Shown here in pieces: positions 1 to 9,529 of a DNA stretch of 64,000 bases. The DNA is from an uncultured Methanolobus sp. (GTDB taxonomy: Archaea > Halobacteriota > Methanosarcinia > Methanosarcinales > Methanosarcinaceae): contig NZ_OY763421.1 in NCBI RefSeq assembly GCF_963667555.1, positions 3,055,562 to 3,119,561 on the forward strand, read 5' to 3'. Made by a program: the position numbers and the translations under genes. The first letter of the stretch is position 1; the number at the start of each line of letters is the position of its first letter. A model generated the notes under the pieces. It was given only the letters and a program-made list of their open reading frames with translations. It did not search any database and had not been told where the DNA came from.

Positions 1-349
1 TCTGAACTCCGAATTCCATTGCAAGGTCAAGGTAAACTGTACATAGTTTGTAATGACCTTCAGTTGAAGAACTCTGATGGTCACCAATTAGCGCAATAAT
101 ATCATGTTTTTCCGTGTGGCAAACAAACATCTCATTGTTAACAAGTTGGATCTCGCTGTTCTCATCAACAAGAACCTGAGGTGGGAAATGATGGGAATAT
201 ATTTCCAGAAGTTTTTCTGCTTCAAGCTCTTCCACAAGATGTTCAGCAACAAGTTTTCCGACGTGTCCTACTCCCGGTAGGCCCACAATAAGCACCGGAT
301 TGTTAAGCTCCACATCCTCTTTTATGTGTATTACTTCTATTTCCTTCAC
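1..349 (-). CDS. PAC2-family (proteasome assembly chaperone-like) protein, C-terminus outside window
   Basis: This is the first gene cut by the window edge; only the N-terminal 116 residues are visible. The start is GTG at 349, preceded by GAGGG at a normal distance. The reading continues with a glycine-rich LIVGLPGVGHVGKLVAEHL segment at about residues 19-37, followed by FPPQVLVDENSEIQLVN. These features are typical of the archaeal PAC2/COG2047 family, which is related to eukaryotic proteasome assembly chaperones. Its start overlaps the nop10 stop as GTGA, so the two are translationally coupled at the end of the priS operon. The biochemical role of the archaeal family is not well settled; the chaperone name rests on homology. 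Confidence 0.8.
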   Translation of the reverse strand, partial: MKEIEVIHIKEDVELNNPVLIVGLPGVGHVGKLVAEHLVEELEAEKLLEIYSHHFPPQVLVDENSEIQLVNNEMFVCHTEKHDIIALIGDHQSSSTEGHYKLCTVYLDLAMEFGVQ

Positions 350-510
350 AGGTTACCCTCCCTTCTTGCTATCCTGCGATATTTGCCATAAGGGTCCAAT
401 GGGGAAAATCTTGCAGGTTGTGGCCTAAATGTATCCGAACCACATTTCGGGCAGACAGCCTCCAACGTATATCTGCCACAATTCCTGCATTTGAAGATCT
501 TTTGTCCCAA
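346..510 (-). CDS. nop10: H/ACA ribonucleoprotein subunit Nop10
   Basis: This 54-residue protein uses a TTG start. It reads MGQKIFKCRNCGRYTLEAVC at the N-terminus, then CPKCGSDTF and a basic tail containing RFSPLDPYGKYRRIARREG. The paired CxxC motifs form the zinc ribbon, and the SPxDPYGKYR segment is the signature of Nop10. Nop10 is part of the H/ACA RNP that guides pseudouridylation of rRNA. The start falls only a few bases after the aIF2-alpha stop, and the end overlaps the PAC2 gene. A longer open frame on the same bases (369-641) is out of frame with this protein and is a shadow. Confidence 0.92.
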   Translation of the reverse strand: MGQKIFKCRNCGRYTLEAVCPKCGSDTFRPQPARFSPLDPYGKYRRIARREGNL

Positions 511-516
511 AGGGTC

Positions 517-1314
517 TCACACCTTAACGGTGTCGTTATGCCTGTGGAATTCGCCTTTTCCACCAAGCTTTTCAATAGTGTCAATTGCTGCTTTTGAGGA
601 TCTTTTAAGCACGGATTCAGCTTTCTTATAGTCAGGAGCAATTACCTTGATTCTGTATCTTGGTGCACCAGTGTAACTGATGTCTACTTTGACTCCTTCC
701 TCCTCGATCTCATTTCCTGCTTCAAGAGCCATTTTAATGATCTCTATTCCATCAGGTAAGTAACAATTGAGGTCTATGTATCCGGCAATATCCACAAATG
801 GCAGTTTGATATTGCTCTGAGCAACCTTTACAATGCTTGTGACAATCTTTTTCTTCATTTTGACATCATTAAAAGCATCTTCGCCATTCATGGCTGCTTC
901 TTCAAATGCAGAATAAAGACTGCCAAAACTCTCCAGCAGTTTGAGCTTGACCTTGTCCATCTCATCTTCGCCGGTTCCAGTGTCCTCAGATACGAACTGA
1001 AGCCATTTGAATGCCTTCTGCTCGTTCTTCCAGTCCTGGATCTTTGCACGTTTCTGGTGCTCATTGACATCTTTAAGGGACAGGTCGATGTGGCGACGTG
1101 AGGAGTCCACATTCAGAACTTTGCAGACTACCTTCTGCCCTTCACGAACATGGTCTCTTACGTATTTGACCCATCCGGCCTTGATCTCCGATATGTGGAT
1201 AAATCCTTCTTTTCCATCGAATTCTTCTAGGGTAGTGTATGCACCGAAATCAGTAACGTTCTTTACGGTACAGACAACAAAATCCCCGCTTTCAGGCCAG
1301 TTGTTATCATCCAT
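517..1314 (-). CDS. eif2a: Translation initiation factor aIF2 subunit alpha
   Basis: The 265-residue protein has an N-terminal S1 domain at about residues 8-85, with GDFVVCTVKNVTDFGAYTTL, GFIHISEI and HIDLSLKDV. A helical middle domain follows, then a C-terminal alpha/beta domain (VDISYTGAPRYRIKVIAPDY). Length and order match archaeal aIF2-alpha throughout. Together with the beta and gamma subunits it delivers initiator Met-tRNA to the small ribosomal subunit. It lies between rps27e and nop10, the usual euryarchaeal arrangement, and is read in the same operon. The residue equivalent to the regulatory eukaryotic serine cannot be judged without an alignment. Confidence 0.95.
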   Translation of the reverse strand: MDDNNWPESGDFVVCTVKNVTDFGAYTTLEEFDGKEGFIHISEIKAGWVKYVRDHVREGQKVVCKVLNVDSSRRHIDLSLKDVNEHQKRAKIQDWKNEQKAFKWLQFVSEDTGTGEDEMDKVKLKLLESFGSLYSAFEEAAMNGEDAFNDVKMKKKIVTSIVKVAQSNIKLPFVDIAGYIDLNCYLPDGIEIIKMALEAGNEIEEEGVKVDISYTGAPRYRIKVIAPDYKKAESVLKRSSKAAIDTIEKLGGKGEFHRHNDTVKV

Positions 1315-1330
1315 TATAAATCACTTTGAT

Positions 1331-1794
<464 letters not shown>

Positions 1795-1816
1795 TATCTT
1801 CACCTTGATAAGTTGA

Positions 1817-2521
1817 TTAATTTAAATGGATCATTTGTGCCACATTGCGTTTTATCAGTCCCTTTGCATTCAGGGCCGGCAAAACGGCAACATCTTCGGC
1901 ATGTAATGAGTAATTGCGATTATCCATAGCCTTGAAAGTAGGCAGGTCCTCCAGTATTCGCACAACAACGAATTCTTTATTTATATTACTTTTGCCTATT
2001 TCACCTTTGTTGTTGGCTTCTGATGGTATGTCCGAATCCATATGTTTCAGGCTTTCGACATTGCCGGTGTCTGGTGTTTTTTCAGCAACATCAGTTTTAA
2101 TACTTCTGGCTGCATCCTTTTTACCCTTGTTGATCGCTGCCTGAGGATCAAGGATCGGTATAAGCAACTCCGAACGTGCAGAGTTGATCGCGGTAAGCAC
2201 CGCATCGTATACCTTCTTCTCTTCCGGCAATAGTTTGCTCATGTCCTGGGAAGGCGGCATGCTGGAAAAAGCATTCGTTCTTGCATAGTCTATTATTTTG
2301 CGCACTCTGCGCATGAAAATTATCTCAATGTCGGTAATGGCACTCTGTAACTCGTTGTCAAGCATTTTGAACTCGATCGAACGGGGATTGTCTATCTTAG
2401 TGAGCTCATCTTCCAGTTCCTTCAGATATTTCTCAACATCCTTGTAAAAACCGGGATGCAATGATTTGAGTGTGGAACTTGCTTCATCCCTCAGCACATT
2501 CTTTAGCTCATTACCGTCCAT
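1817..2521 (-). CDS. GINS complex subunit (Gins51-type)
   Basis: The protein is 234 residues if started at the ATG at 2521 ([19 protein letters not shown]). It has a helical N-terminal A domain, then a variable charged linker (about residues 130-180). The C-terminal B domain (about 185-234: [20 protein letters not shown], then [15 protein letters not shown]) is the beta-strand element typical of Gins51/Sld5-like subunits with A-B order. GINS joins MCM and a GAN/Cdc45-like protein in the archaeal replicative helicase. The start lies inside the last codons of priS, an 11-base overlap, so the two replication genes are coupled. A longer frame starting inside priS is unlikely to be used. Confidence 0.85.
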   Translation of the reverse strand: MDGNELKNVLRDEASSTLKSLHPGFYKDVEKYLKELEDELTKIDNPRSIEFKMLDNELQSAITDIEIIFMRRVRKIIDYARTNAFSSMPPSQDMSKLLPEEKKVYDAVLTAINSARSELLIPILDPQAAINKGKKDAARSIKTDVAEKTPDTGNVESLKHMDSDIPSEANNKGEIGKSNINKEFVVVRILEDLPTFKAMDNRNYSLHAEDVAVLPALNAKGLIKRNVAQMIHLN

Positions 2522-3683
2522 ATTCTGCAACACCTCTGCACATAAGGTATATTGCGGCATATTCAGGAACTTCCTGAACGCCTTCCTCGACCATCAGGTC
2601 ATTACCTTTCATTTGCACAGCAAACGGTTTTATTACTTTTATTCTTACCGACTTATCACCAAAAACGACCGCGTCATTTAACGGTTCAAATGTTTCGAGT
2701 TCATCAATTGAAAGAGCTGTGACTTTCATTCCCGACTTGCCGTGAAGCGAACCCGGAAGCCTGATAAGTCTCTTGATATCAGCAGTAACAGGTTCATCAA
2801 CACATGCTGCCATCTGTTCAACACCCTGATTGACAATGGTCATAAGAATCTCTTTCTTTATTCCACCAAGTGCATCCATTTTTCCCTTTTTCAAGGCAGC
2901 AACTCTTGATTCATCCTGGAATGTATCAACAAGCTTTTCAGCAGTTGTCTTCCCAATCCCTTTGAATCCGCTTAGTATCTTAACAGCATCCTCATCTTTT
3001 GCAATAGAACTGAGATATGATATTAGATAGCGATTGATCCGACCTCCCCAGCCTCCGTCATCTTCAGCAGGGAAAACAGACATCTTGGCAGATTCCGTAC
3101 CGGCATCACCAGATATATCTTTCTTGGAAAATATCCTTTCAAGATTCAGTCCCTTTGAACTGACGTAATCAACAATTTCCCTTCTCTCCGCGCTTCCAAG
3201 TGAAAGCACAGATTCCTCGCTGATGTGGAAATGATAACCTCTGCCTCCGGAGAACACTGCATGAACCTGTTCTTCCCTGAATCCGAAATCGTCCATCAGG
3301 AATTCCAGCAGTTTCAGTGTTTCCTTCTTTCCTTTCTCAAGCATGTCAGCGTAGGAATTAATTCCTCCGGGCAGGTGGTCAGAATCGATATCAAATATCA
3401 GGTCGGCTTTAAGCCAGTTCTTCTCTTTCATTTTAGGAGCGCCTGGATATTCGTAGTGTGCAACAGAATAATAGGCATGCGCAGGTCCGATACCGCGCAG
3501 GTAATCGTGAAGTTCTCCTTCGGAACCAAAAGCACGATGTCTTTTCATGAACATATCCTGTCCGCTGGTAAACTCAATGAACCCCCATTCTCTTGAAGTG
3601 AAATCAGGTGGTAACTTTATATCTGCCGTAGAATAATAGTTCTGGAATGCAGATACCACGAACTGTCTTGTCCTCTCATCCAT
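2511..3683 (-). CDS. priS: DNA primase small (catalytic) subunit PriS
   Basis: The 390-residue protein has the archaeo-eukaryotic primase fold. The metal-binding aspartates are visible as FDID at D98 and D100, followed by D102. The nucleotide-binding SGGRGYHFH loop is at 145-153, and a basic IKRLIRLPGSLHGKSG segment lies near residue 305. PriS synthesises RNA/DNA primers with PriL, which is not in this window. It is the first gene of the priS-gins-ribosomal operon. The embedded segment SGFKGIGKTTAEKLVDTF resembles a helix-hairpin-helix element and could aid DNA binding. Confidence 0.95.
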   Translation of the reverse strand: MDERTRQFVVSAFQNYYSTADIKLPPDFTSREWGFIEFTSGQDMFMKRHRAFGSEGELHDYLRGIGPAHAYYSVAHYEYPGAPKMKEKNWLKADLIFDIDSDHLPGGINSYADMLEKGKKETLKLLEFLMDDFGFREEQVHAVFSGGRGYHFHISEESVLSLGSAERREIVDYVSSKGLNLERIFSKKDISGDAGTESAKMSVFPAEDDGGWGGRINRYLISYLSSIAKDEDAVKILSGFKGIGKTTAEKLVDTFQDESRVAALKKGKMDALGGIKKEILMTIVNQGVEQMAACVDEPVTADIKRLIRLPGSLHGKSGMKVTALSIDELETFEPLNDAVVFGDKSVRIKVIKPFAVQMKGNDLMVEEGVQEVPEYAAIYLMCRGVAEYGR

Positions 3684-3869
3684 CTTATGCCTGTAACTCC
3701 TATTTTACAATCGGGCTTTGATATTTAATCTGCTTTATGCGTCATAAGGGTTTGTGAGATGAGGACTATGGTTGGGAATTTGTATATTTCCTTTGGTAAA
3801 AAAACATAACTAATTTTAAACCGCTGAAACTGGGGATTTATTCACCGCCGATGACAACCTCAAATATGT

Positions 3870-4766
3870 TTATTGTTCATGAAGGTAAATTCCAGTAATA
3901 TCTTCCCATTTAATAATATTTAGGTGTCCATAATCATTAAGTATAATATATTCTTCTTCAAAAATATCCTTTATATTACCTCGAATTTCGATTTCTTTTG
4001 ATGTAATAGTTATTTTTGGGCATTCATCGTGTATTCTGTTATTTATTACACTTTTTATGAAATAAACTAAATCGATTCTTGTTAGTCTTAACTCATAATA
4101 AGAAACAATTGAAAATGCAAATGGTAATGCAATTAAATTCATTAAAATAGAGTCTTCAGCAATAGAAAATGGGAACTTGACTTTAAAATACAATCCTAAA
4201 GTTATTGCAAGATGAAGTCCATTTGCAAATAATATATAGAGTCTTGTAGTATCAATACTAATTACAATTTGTCTTGATTTTTTGTATATATTATCAGGAG
4301 TTTTCAATATACGATACATATAAGACATTATTGCAATGGTAACTAAGAAAGCTACAATATTCAGTCCTGCAAATATGGATATCATAGATGGCCAAAATTC
4401 AAATCTTAACTCGCTTAAAAGTTGTAATAAGGTCAGATATATGAGCAAATAAACGATGCCAATAATAACAGGCCATTTTACAGATCCTTTTAGATTATCA
4501 TTTTTTTCAAGTTTATTGAATTCTGATAACTGTTCTTTTATTTTGGAGTTTTCATTGAGTAACTTAATCCATAATCTTTTACTTTTATTTTTTCTCTTTG
4601 AAATCTCAATTGATGAGATTGCATTATGATAATATTTCTTTAAAAAATGTATAACTATTAATGAGACTGCCAGCACAAAGATTTGAATTATATTCCAATA
4701 GATGCTAAAATCCATTTGATTAAAAGGTAAATCCGTAAACATAGTATGGTTTATAGTCATTTTCAC
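3870..4766 (-). CDS. Unknown multi-pass membrane protein
   Basis: I do not recognise this 298-residue protein. It has a hydrophobic segment near residues 24-43, then a strongly basic stretch (SKRKNKSKRLWIKL) and a charged helix. Further membrane segments lie near 100-118, 128-150, 176-196 and 206-224. A soluble C-terminal domain (about 230-298) contains beta strands (KEIEIRGNIKDIFEEEYIIL). Base composition is clearly more AT-rich than the flanking priS and rqcH genes, and codons ending in A or T dominate. This suggests recent acquisition or relaxed selection. No partner beyond the equally AT-rich next gene is evident. Confidence 0.6.
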   Translation of the reverse strand: MKMTINHTMFTDLPFNQMDFSIYWNIIQIFVLAVSLIVIHFLKKYYHNAISSIEISKRKNKSKRLWIKLLNENSKIKEQLSEFNKLEKNDNLKGSVKWPVIIGIVYLLIYLTLLQLLSELRFEFWPSMISIFAGLNIVAFLVTIAIMSYMYRILKTPDNIYKKSRQIVISIDTTRLYILFANGLHLAITLGLYFKVKFPFSIAEDSILMNLIALPFAFSIVSYYELRLTRIDLVYFIKSVINNRIHDECPKITITSKEIEIRGNIKDIFEEEYIILNDYGHLNIIKWEDITGIYLHEQ

Positions 4767-4795
4767 TTCTATTTATTCATGACTTAATCCGCATT

Positions 4796-5020
4796 TTAAT
4801 CTAATAACATATGTTCAAGTTTTTTAATTCTTAAATCTTGTTCATCGATATAAGATTGCAGATCTTCTATCTCATCTTTTAATGCTGGTACACCAACAGA
4901 AGCTGCAAGGTCATCTATGCATTCATAACACACGTATGCATTTCCAATTTTATCAATGTAACCCTCTTCAAGAGCGGTACTATCATAGTACTCACCACAA
5001 AAAGTACAATTTGGACACAT
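4796..5020 (-). CDS. Small zinc-ribbon and coiled-coil protein, unknown function
   Basis: The 74-residue protein begins MCPNCTFCGEYYDS and has a second pair YVCYECIDD, so five cysteines (2, 5, 8 and two near residues 31-34) can form a zinc knuckle or ribbon. Residues 45-74 (KDEIEDLQSYIDEQDLRIKK) form a predicted coiled coil. This layout suggests a small dimerising nucleic-acid or protein adaptor, but no family is recognised. It sits just upstream of the AT-rich membrane-protein gene, on the same strand with a 29-base gap, and may be cotranscribed with it. Confidence 0.6.
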   Translation of the reverse strand: MCPNCTFCGEYYDSTALEEGYIDKIGNAYVCYECIDDLAASVGVPALKDEIEDLQSYIDEQDLRIKKLEHMLLD

Positions 5021-5208
5021 AATTTTATAGTGTTTTTACTACTATTTATTAATGTGTGAAGTACTGTGAAAGTAATATTTAAGTCTCGAATTTTTCCAAA
5101 TAAAATCCCGTGATTAAAAAGTTTAAATTAGAATTTTATATATCTTCTCATTTTACAAGCAAAAATCGTCATAAACCTTATAGTCACCGTCTACATTATA
5201 GTCCACGC

Positions 5209-7200
5209 ATGAAGAAGGAAATGACGAGTGCTGATGTAGCTGCCCTTGCCCTTGAGCTAAGCTCTGGTGAGACATCTCTAATAGATGCTAAAATAGCTAA
5301 GATCTACCAGCCTGCACCCGACGAGATAAGGATAAATCTCTTTGTCTATGAAAAAGGCAGGGACAATCTTGTGATCGAGGCAGGAAAACGTGCTCATATG
5401 AGCCAGCACGTTCGTCCAAGTCCAAAGATCCCGCAATCTTTCCCCATGATGCTCAGAAAGCACATCATGGCAGGACGCATCACCTTTGTCAAACAGTATG
5501 ATTTTGACAGGATACTTGAGATCGGTGTAGTACGTGGCGGAGTAGAGACTATTCTTGTTGTGGAACTGTTCTCCCCGGGAAACATTGTCCTTCTTGATTC
5601 TGAGAGAAAGATTATCCTCCCAATGAAGCCTGTAACCTTCAAGGGAAGAAGAATACGCAGTGGAGAAGTATACCAGTACCCTGAAGCACAGATAAGTCCG
5701 GTTGATGCCACAGCAATCGATCTTGAAGCTGTATTTGCAGCATCCGAGGCTGATGTTGTAAGAACCATTGCAACAAGGTTCAATCTTGGTGGAATACTCG
5801 CGGAAGAAGTATGTGCAAGGTCAGGAGTTAACAAATCACAACCTGCAAAGGAAACAGACTCCGATGGAATCACGGCTATCATTTCTGCTCTTCAGGATGT
5901 ATTCAAACCGCTATTATCAGGTGACCTGAAACCCTGTCTTGTAAAGAAAGAGGACAAGGGCGAGCTTAAGCCAATTGATGTGCTTCCTTTTGAGTTATCT
6001 ATCTATAAGGATTCTGAAAAGGAATCATTCCCTACATTTAATGCTGCTCTTGATGAGTTCTTCGGGAAAGCTGCCGCAGAATCTGTTCAGGAAGAGGTCA
6101 CCGCAGTCAGGAAAGAAAAAGTTGATGTTTTTGCCCGCCGTTTGCAAAAGCAGGAAGAAGCCATTGAGAAGTTCGGAAAGGATGCGGATAAGCAGACCCA
6201 GATCGCAGAAGTCATCTATGCGAATTATGTCGAGATAGAACAGATCATAAATGTCCTGAAACAGGCACGTGATAAGGGTTATTCCTGGGATGAGATTAAA
6301 TCAATTGTGAAAAAGGCAAAGGATACTGTCCCTGCCGCAAAATGGATAGAGAATATTGACTCTGCGGCCGGTAACATTGTTCTGAATCTTGAGGGCACAA
6401 GAGCTACTATAGATATTAAACTTACAATTCCTCAGAATGCACAGGTCTATTACGATAAGGCAAAGAAGCTCACCAAAAAGAAGGATGGTGCCCTAAAAGC
6501 CATAGAGGATACCAAACTTGCCATGCAGAAGCGTGAAAAGAAAGTTTCCAGCAGACGCAAGGTCAGTAATAAGAAATACTGGTATGAGCGTTTCAGGTGG
6601 TTCATGTCCACCGATGGTTTCCTCGTGGTAGCAGGAAGAGATGCTGACAGCAATGAGGAGATCGTTAAGAAATACATGGAAAAGCGTGATATCGTATTCC
6701 ATACTCAGGATCCGGGAGCACCCATTACAGTAATCAAGACAATGGGTGAGGATGTGCCGGAAGTGACTTTGCAGGAAACTGCTCAATTTGTGGTTTCCTA
6801 TTCAAGCGTCTGGAAATCCGGCCAGTTCAGCGGAGATTGTTACTGGATAAAGCCTGAACAGGTTTCCAAGACTCCTGAATCCGGCGAATATCTTAAGAAA
6901 GGTTCTTTCGTAATACGTGGTGAGAGGAATTATTTCAGGGATGTTCAAGTTGCTGCGGCTATCGGACTTGAACTTGAGGGAAGTACAAGGGTCATTGGCG
7001 GTCCCACATCTGCTGTACGTAAATATGGTCAGAACGTGGTCGAAGTCGTTCCGGGAAAATATAACCAGAACGATGTTGCCAAAAAGATATACAAGATGTA
7101 TGTCGAGAAACTGAAAGATCCGAATTTCGTCAAGCAGATAGCATCACCTGATAAAATAGCAATGATGCTGCCACCAGGTGAATCTGACATTAAGGTATGA
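5209..7200 (+). CDS. rqcH: Ribosome-rescue protein RqcH (NFACT family, Rqc2/NEMF homologue)
   Basis: The protein has 663 residues from the ATG at 5209 (MKKEMTSADVAALALELSSG). An in-frame GTG at 5110 adds an unlikely basic leader. The order is NFACT-N (about residues 1-180, with LVIEAGKRAHMSQ and RPSPKIPQSFPMMLRKHI), helix-hairpin-helix and coiled-coil region (about 290-470, rich in Lys and Glu), then NFACT-R at about 470-570 (WYERFRWFMSTDGFLVVAGR). The family binds the 50S subunit carrying a stalled peptidyl-tRNA and adds C-terminal alanine tails in bacteria. The archaeal role is inferred from that work. It is followed after 29 bases by pelA, a second rescue factor. Confidence 0.9.
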   Translation: MKKEMTSADVAALALELSSGETSLIDAKIAKIYQPAPDEIRINLFVYEKGRDNLVIEAGKRAHMSQHVRPSPKIPQSFPMMLRKHIMAGRITFVKQYDFDRILEIGVVRGGVETILVVELFSPGNIVLLDSERKIILPMKPVTFKGRRIRSGEVYQYPEAQISPVDATAIDLEAVFAASEADVVRTIATRFNLGGILAEEVCARSGVNKSQPAKETDSDGITAIISALQDVFKPLLSGDLKPCLVKKEDKGELKPIDVLPFELSIYKDSEKESFPTFNAALDEFFGKAAAESVQEEVTAVRKEKVDVFARRLQKQEEAIEKFGKDADKQTQIAEVIYANYVEIEQIINVLKQARDKGYSWDEIKSIVKKAKDTVPAAKWIENIDSAAGNIVLNLEGTRATIDIKLTIPQNAQVYYDKAKKLTKKKDGALKAIEDTKLAMQKREKKVSSRRKVSNKKYWYERFRWFMSTDGFLVVAGRDADSNEEIVKKYMEKRDIVFHTQDPGAPITVIKTMGEDVPEVTLQETAQFVVSYSSVWKSGQFSGDCYWIKPEQVSKTPESGEYLKKGSFVIRGERNYFRDVQVAAAIGLELEGSTRVIGGPTSAVRKYGQNVVEVVPGKYNQNDVAKKIYKMYVEKLKDPNFVKQIASPDKIAMMLPPGESDIKV

Positions 7201-7229
7201 AATTTAAGGTGTAAATTTAAGGAGTAAAC

Positions 7230-8273
7230 ATGAGGGTCGTAAAGAGAATTCTGAAAGGTAGAGACGGAGAAATAACTCTGGTACCTGAGACTCTGGATGA
7301 TCTCTGGCACCTTAAGTATATTATAGAGAAAGGCGACCTCATATTCGCTCTTACTAAAAGGAAAGCAGATGCTGCGGCTGATAAGCTTCGCCCGGAAAAG
7401 GTCGAGAAGAAGACAGTAAGGCTGGGCATCCGTGTGGAAGACATCGAGTTCCATAAGTTTTCCAACCGTTTGAGGATCCATGGCCTTATTGAACAGGGTA
7501 TGGATGCAGGTCACTATCATACTTTCAATGTTGAGGAAGGACTTGACCTTTCAATAATCAAGACCTGGAAAAAGGACCAGATAGAGCGTGTCGATGAAGC
7601 AGAAGCTTCTTCCAAGCGTCCGAAGGTAGTTATCCTTGCAATTGAGGAAGGGGATGCGGATATTGGTCTTGTGCGTCATTATGGCATTGAATTGTATTCC
7701 CATATAAGCCAGTCTTCAGGAAAAAGGAGTGAAGGCACTCTCAGAGAGGTCTTTTTCCAGGAGATCATCGACCAGCTATTACACGCAGCGTCAGAATCAG
7801 AGGCTGTTGTTGTTGCAGGTCCGGGATTCATAAAAGATGATTTCATGAAATACCTGAAATCAAAAGAAGCAGATTTTTCAACCCGTGTTGTTACAGAGGA
7901 TACTTCTTCCATCGGAATGTCCGGTTTCCAGGAAGTTCTCAAGCGTGGAGCAGTGGACAGGATCATGGAAGAGTCCCGCATTGCCCGCGAGTCCCGCTTA
8001 ATGGATGACTTGTTAAAGGAGATTTCCATGGATGGCAAGGTTGCCTACGGGCTTGAAGAAGTAAAATTAGCTCTTGATTATGGCTCAATAGATACTCTTC
8101 TGGTTGCGGATGAGATGCTCAGGATGGAACGTGAAAAAGGTAACATTGATTCATTTTTGCAAGCAGTAGAGCACTCTCAGGGGAAAATCGTTGTTTTCAG
8201 TACAATATTTGAGCCGGGGGAAAAACTGTTAGCTCTTGGTGGAATCGCTGCTTTGCTACGTTTTAAGATTTAG
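7230..8273 (+). CDS. pelA: mRNA surveillance / ribosome-rescue protein Pelota (aPelota)
   Basis: The 347-residue protein begins MRVVKRILKGRDGEITLVPE, the Sm-like N-terminal domain of Pelota. The central domain (about 130-255) contains KVVILAIEEGDADIGLVRHY and VVVAGPGFIKDDFMKYL. The C-terminal eL30-like domain (about 260-347) carries VAYGLEEVKLALDYGSIDTL. Pelota binds the empty A site of stalled ribosomes and, with ABCE1 and aEF1A, dissociates them. It lies directly after rqcH with a GGAG-type ribosome-binding site (TTAAGGAGTAAAC), so the pair is probably one operon. Confidence 0.95.
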   Translation: MRVVKRILKGRDGEITLVPETLDDLWHLKYIIEKGDLIFALTKRKADAAADKLRPEKVEKKTVRLGIRVEDIEFHKFSNRLRIHGLIEQGMDAGHYHTFNVEEGLDLSIIKTWKKDQIERVDEAEASSKRPKVVILAIEEGDADIGLVRHYGIELYSHISQSSGKRSEGTLREVFFQEIIDQLLHAASESEAVVVAGPGFIKDDFMKYLKSKEADFSTRVVTEDTSSIGMSGFQEVLKRGAVDRIMEESRIARESRLMDDLLKEISMDGKVAYGLEEVKLALDYGSIDTLLVADEMLRMEREKGNIDSFLQAVEHSQGKIVVFSTIFEPGEKLLALGGIAALLRFKI

Positions 8274-8765
8274 GATATTTAATTCTTTGATATTTTGCGT
8301 TCAATAAGAAGCAAGAACTATGATGTATTGCTCTATTTAAAGTTTTCGTGACGGTATTGTATGTCGTGTGCAGACTATACAAACAGCAAACTCTCTGAAA
8401 ATATATATTATATATTTTATAATTAAGTTGAGTTTTGTAGGTTTTTTTTAGTGTATTATTACTAAAAAAGCTCTATTATCCTTCTATATAAATCTATAAA
8501 CTCTTTTAATGCTTTATTCCTTAAAAAACATCAAATTATCTATTATTCTATTTTATCATAATCAAAAATGATATATACTTCTATTTTAAAGTCCTTATCT
8601 GGAGGTGAAATAGGTAACACTTGATGGAGGTAGCAAGCAGTTACGTATTACAAGAATTTACAGGCAAGATTTTCTGACGTTTCATTTTGTGGTCAGTATA
8701 AATAATTATAACAATTTAAACTTTATTTGATATTTATCAAATTTATATTAGGGAAGTGATTAACT
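8274..8765 (+). promoter_or_regulatory. AT-rich intergenic region with long leader of the acetate transporter gene
   Basis: This stretch separates pelA from the acetate transporter gene. A TATA-like GATATATACTT lies near 8570. If used, transcription would begin near 8600 and leave a leader of about 165 bases. Inside it are GGAGGTGA at 8601, a second GGAGGT at 8626 and a 17-codon open frame from ATG 8624 to TGA 8677. The transporter's own site GGAAGTGAT lies just before ATG 8766. T-rich tracts near 8435-8450 could end pelA transcription. Promoter and leader peptide are inferences. Confidence 0.35.
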
Positions 8766-9338
8766 ATGGAAGGAGAAGTAGTAATTAAAGATTCATCCGC
8801 AGCAAGCCCGGCAGCAGTAGGCTTCTTTGGTCTTGGCTTTGCAGCAACATTTGCAGGACTTTTAAACATGGGTATAATACCAGATGCACTTATGGTTATT
8901 TCAATGGCAATAACCCTTGGTGGTATTGCTGAAGTCATAGCCGGTCTCCAGCTCTGGAAAAAAGGTGACACTTTCGGTGCATCAGCATTCACTATATTTG
9001 GTCTCTGGTGGCTCGCATTTTCATACATCAACCTTGCACCACTAGGTCTATTCAGTGCACCACTGGACGCAGCAAGTGCTACATCAATGGGACTCTTCAC
9101 ACTTGTATGGGGCCTTATCGCAACCGCACTTACAGTCGCAACACTTAAGATCGGTCTGAAGATGCTTACAGTCGTCTTCGTAGTGCTTGACCTTACATTC
9201 TTCAGTCTGGCATTGGTATTCCTTATAGGATTCCCAGTTGCAATTTCAGGACTTATAACCCTGATCACAGGTATTGTAGCACTTTACATTGCTGTTGCAC
9301 TTGTCTATGGCGAAGTAGGCATTAAGCTTCCACTCTAA
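8766..9338 (+). CDS. Acetate uptake transporter, AceTr/SatP (GPR1/FUN34/YaaH) family
   Basis: The 190-residue protein has six hydrophobic segments. The NPAPLGL-type signature is represented by the related SPAAVGFFGLGFAATFAGL segment at about residues 16-34. GLWWLAFSYINLAPLG lies near residues 80-95. Proteins of this family move acetate or succinate with protons or through a hexameric channel. In a methylotrophic methanogen this would serve acetate assimilation; in an acetoclastic one, substrate uptake. The gene stands alone between its long leader and a good terminator. Exact substrate is inferred from the family. Confidence 0.85.
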   Translation: MEGEVVIKDSSAASPAAVGFFGLGFAATFAGLLNMGIIPDALMVISMAITLGGIAEVIAGLQLWKKGDTFGASAFTIFGLWWLAFSYINLAPLGLFSAPLDAASATSMGLFTLVWGLIATALTVATLKIGLKMLTVVFVVLDLTFFSLALVFLIGFPVAISGLITLITGIVALYIAVALVYGEVGIKLPL

Positions 9339-9373
9339 GTTGGAAATAGTATAAGATCTTAAAACAACTAAAA

Positions 9374-9412
9374 GACCGGTAGTTTATATCGGTCAATTCT
9401 TTTCTTTTTTAT
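9374..9412 (+). terminator. Hairpin terminator after the acetate transporter gene
   Basis: GACCG at 9374-9378 pairs with CGGTC at 9390-9394 across an AT-rich loop, followed by a T-rich tract (TTCTTTTCTTTTTT). Confidence 0.6.
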
Positions 9413-9529
9413 TTCCTTTAGTATTTTTCAAATACTGCATCTTTGATCCATGCGTACAAAAATTATCAAAAAAGGAATTAAGGATTGAATTCATCCTTGT
9501 TTTATTTGAACCATATCTCATTTTCTGCA

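Noticed and set aside
369..641. 90-residue open frame on the minus strand
   Set aside because: It overlaps nop10 and the end of aIF2-alpha in another frame and has no family features.
5394..5882. 162-residue minus-strand frame inside rqcH
   Set aside because: It is antisense to the NFACT-N domain and is Ser/Thr-rich with no domain.
7029..7520. 163-residue minus-strand frame across rqcH and pelA
   Set aside because: It spans the end of one confirmed gene and the start of another on the opposite strand.
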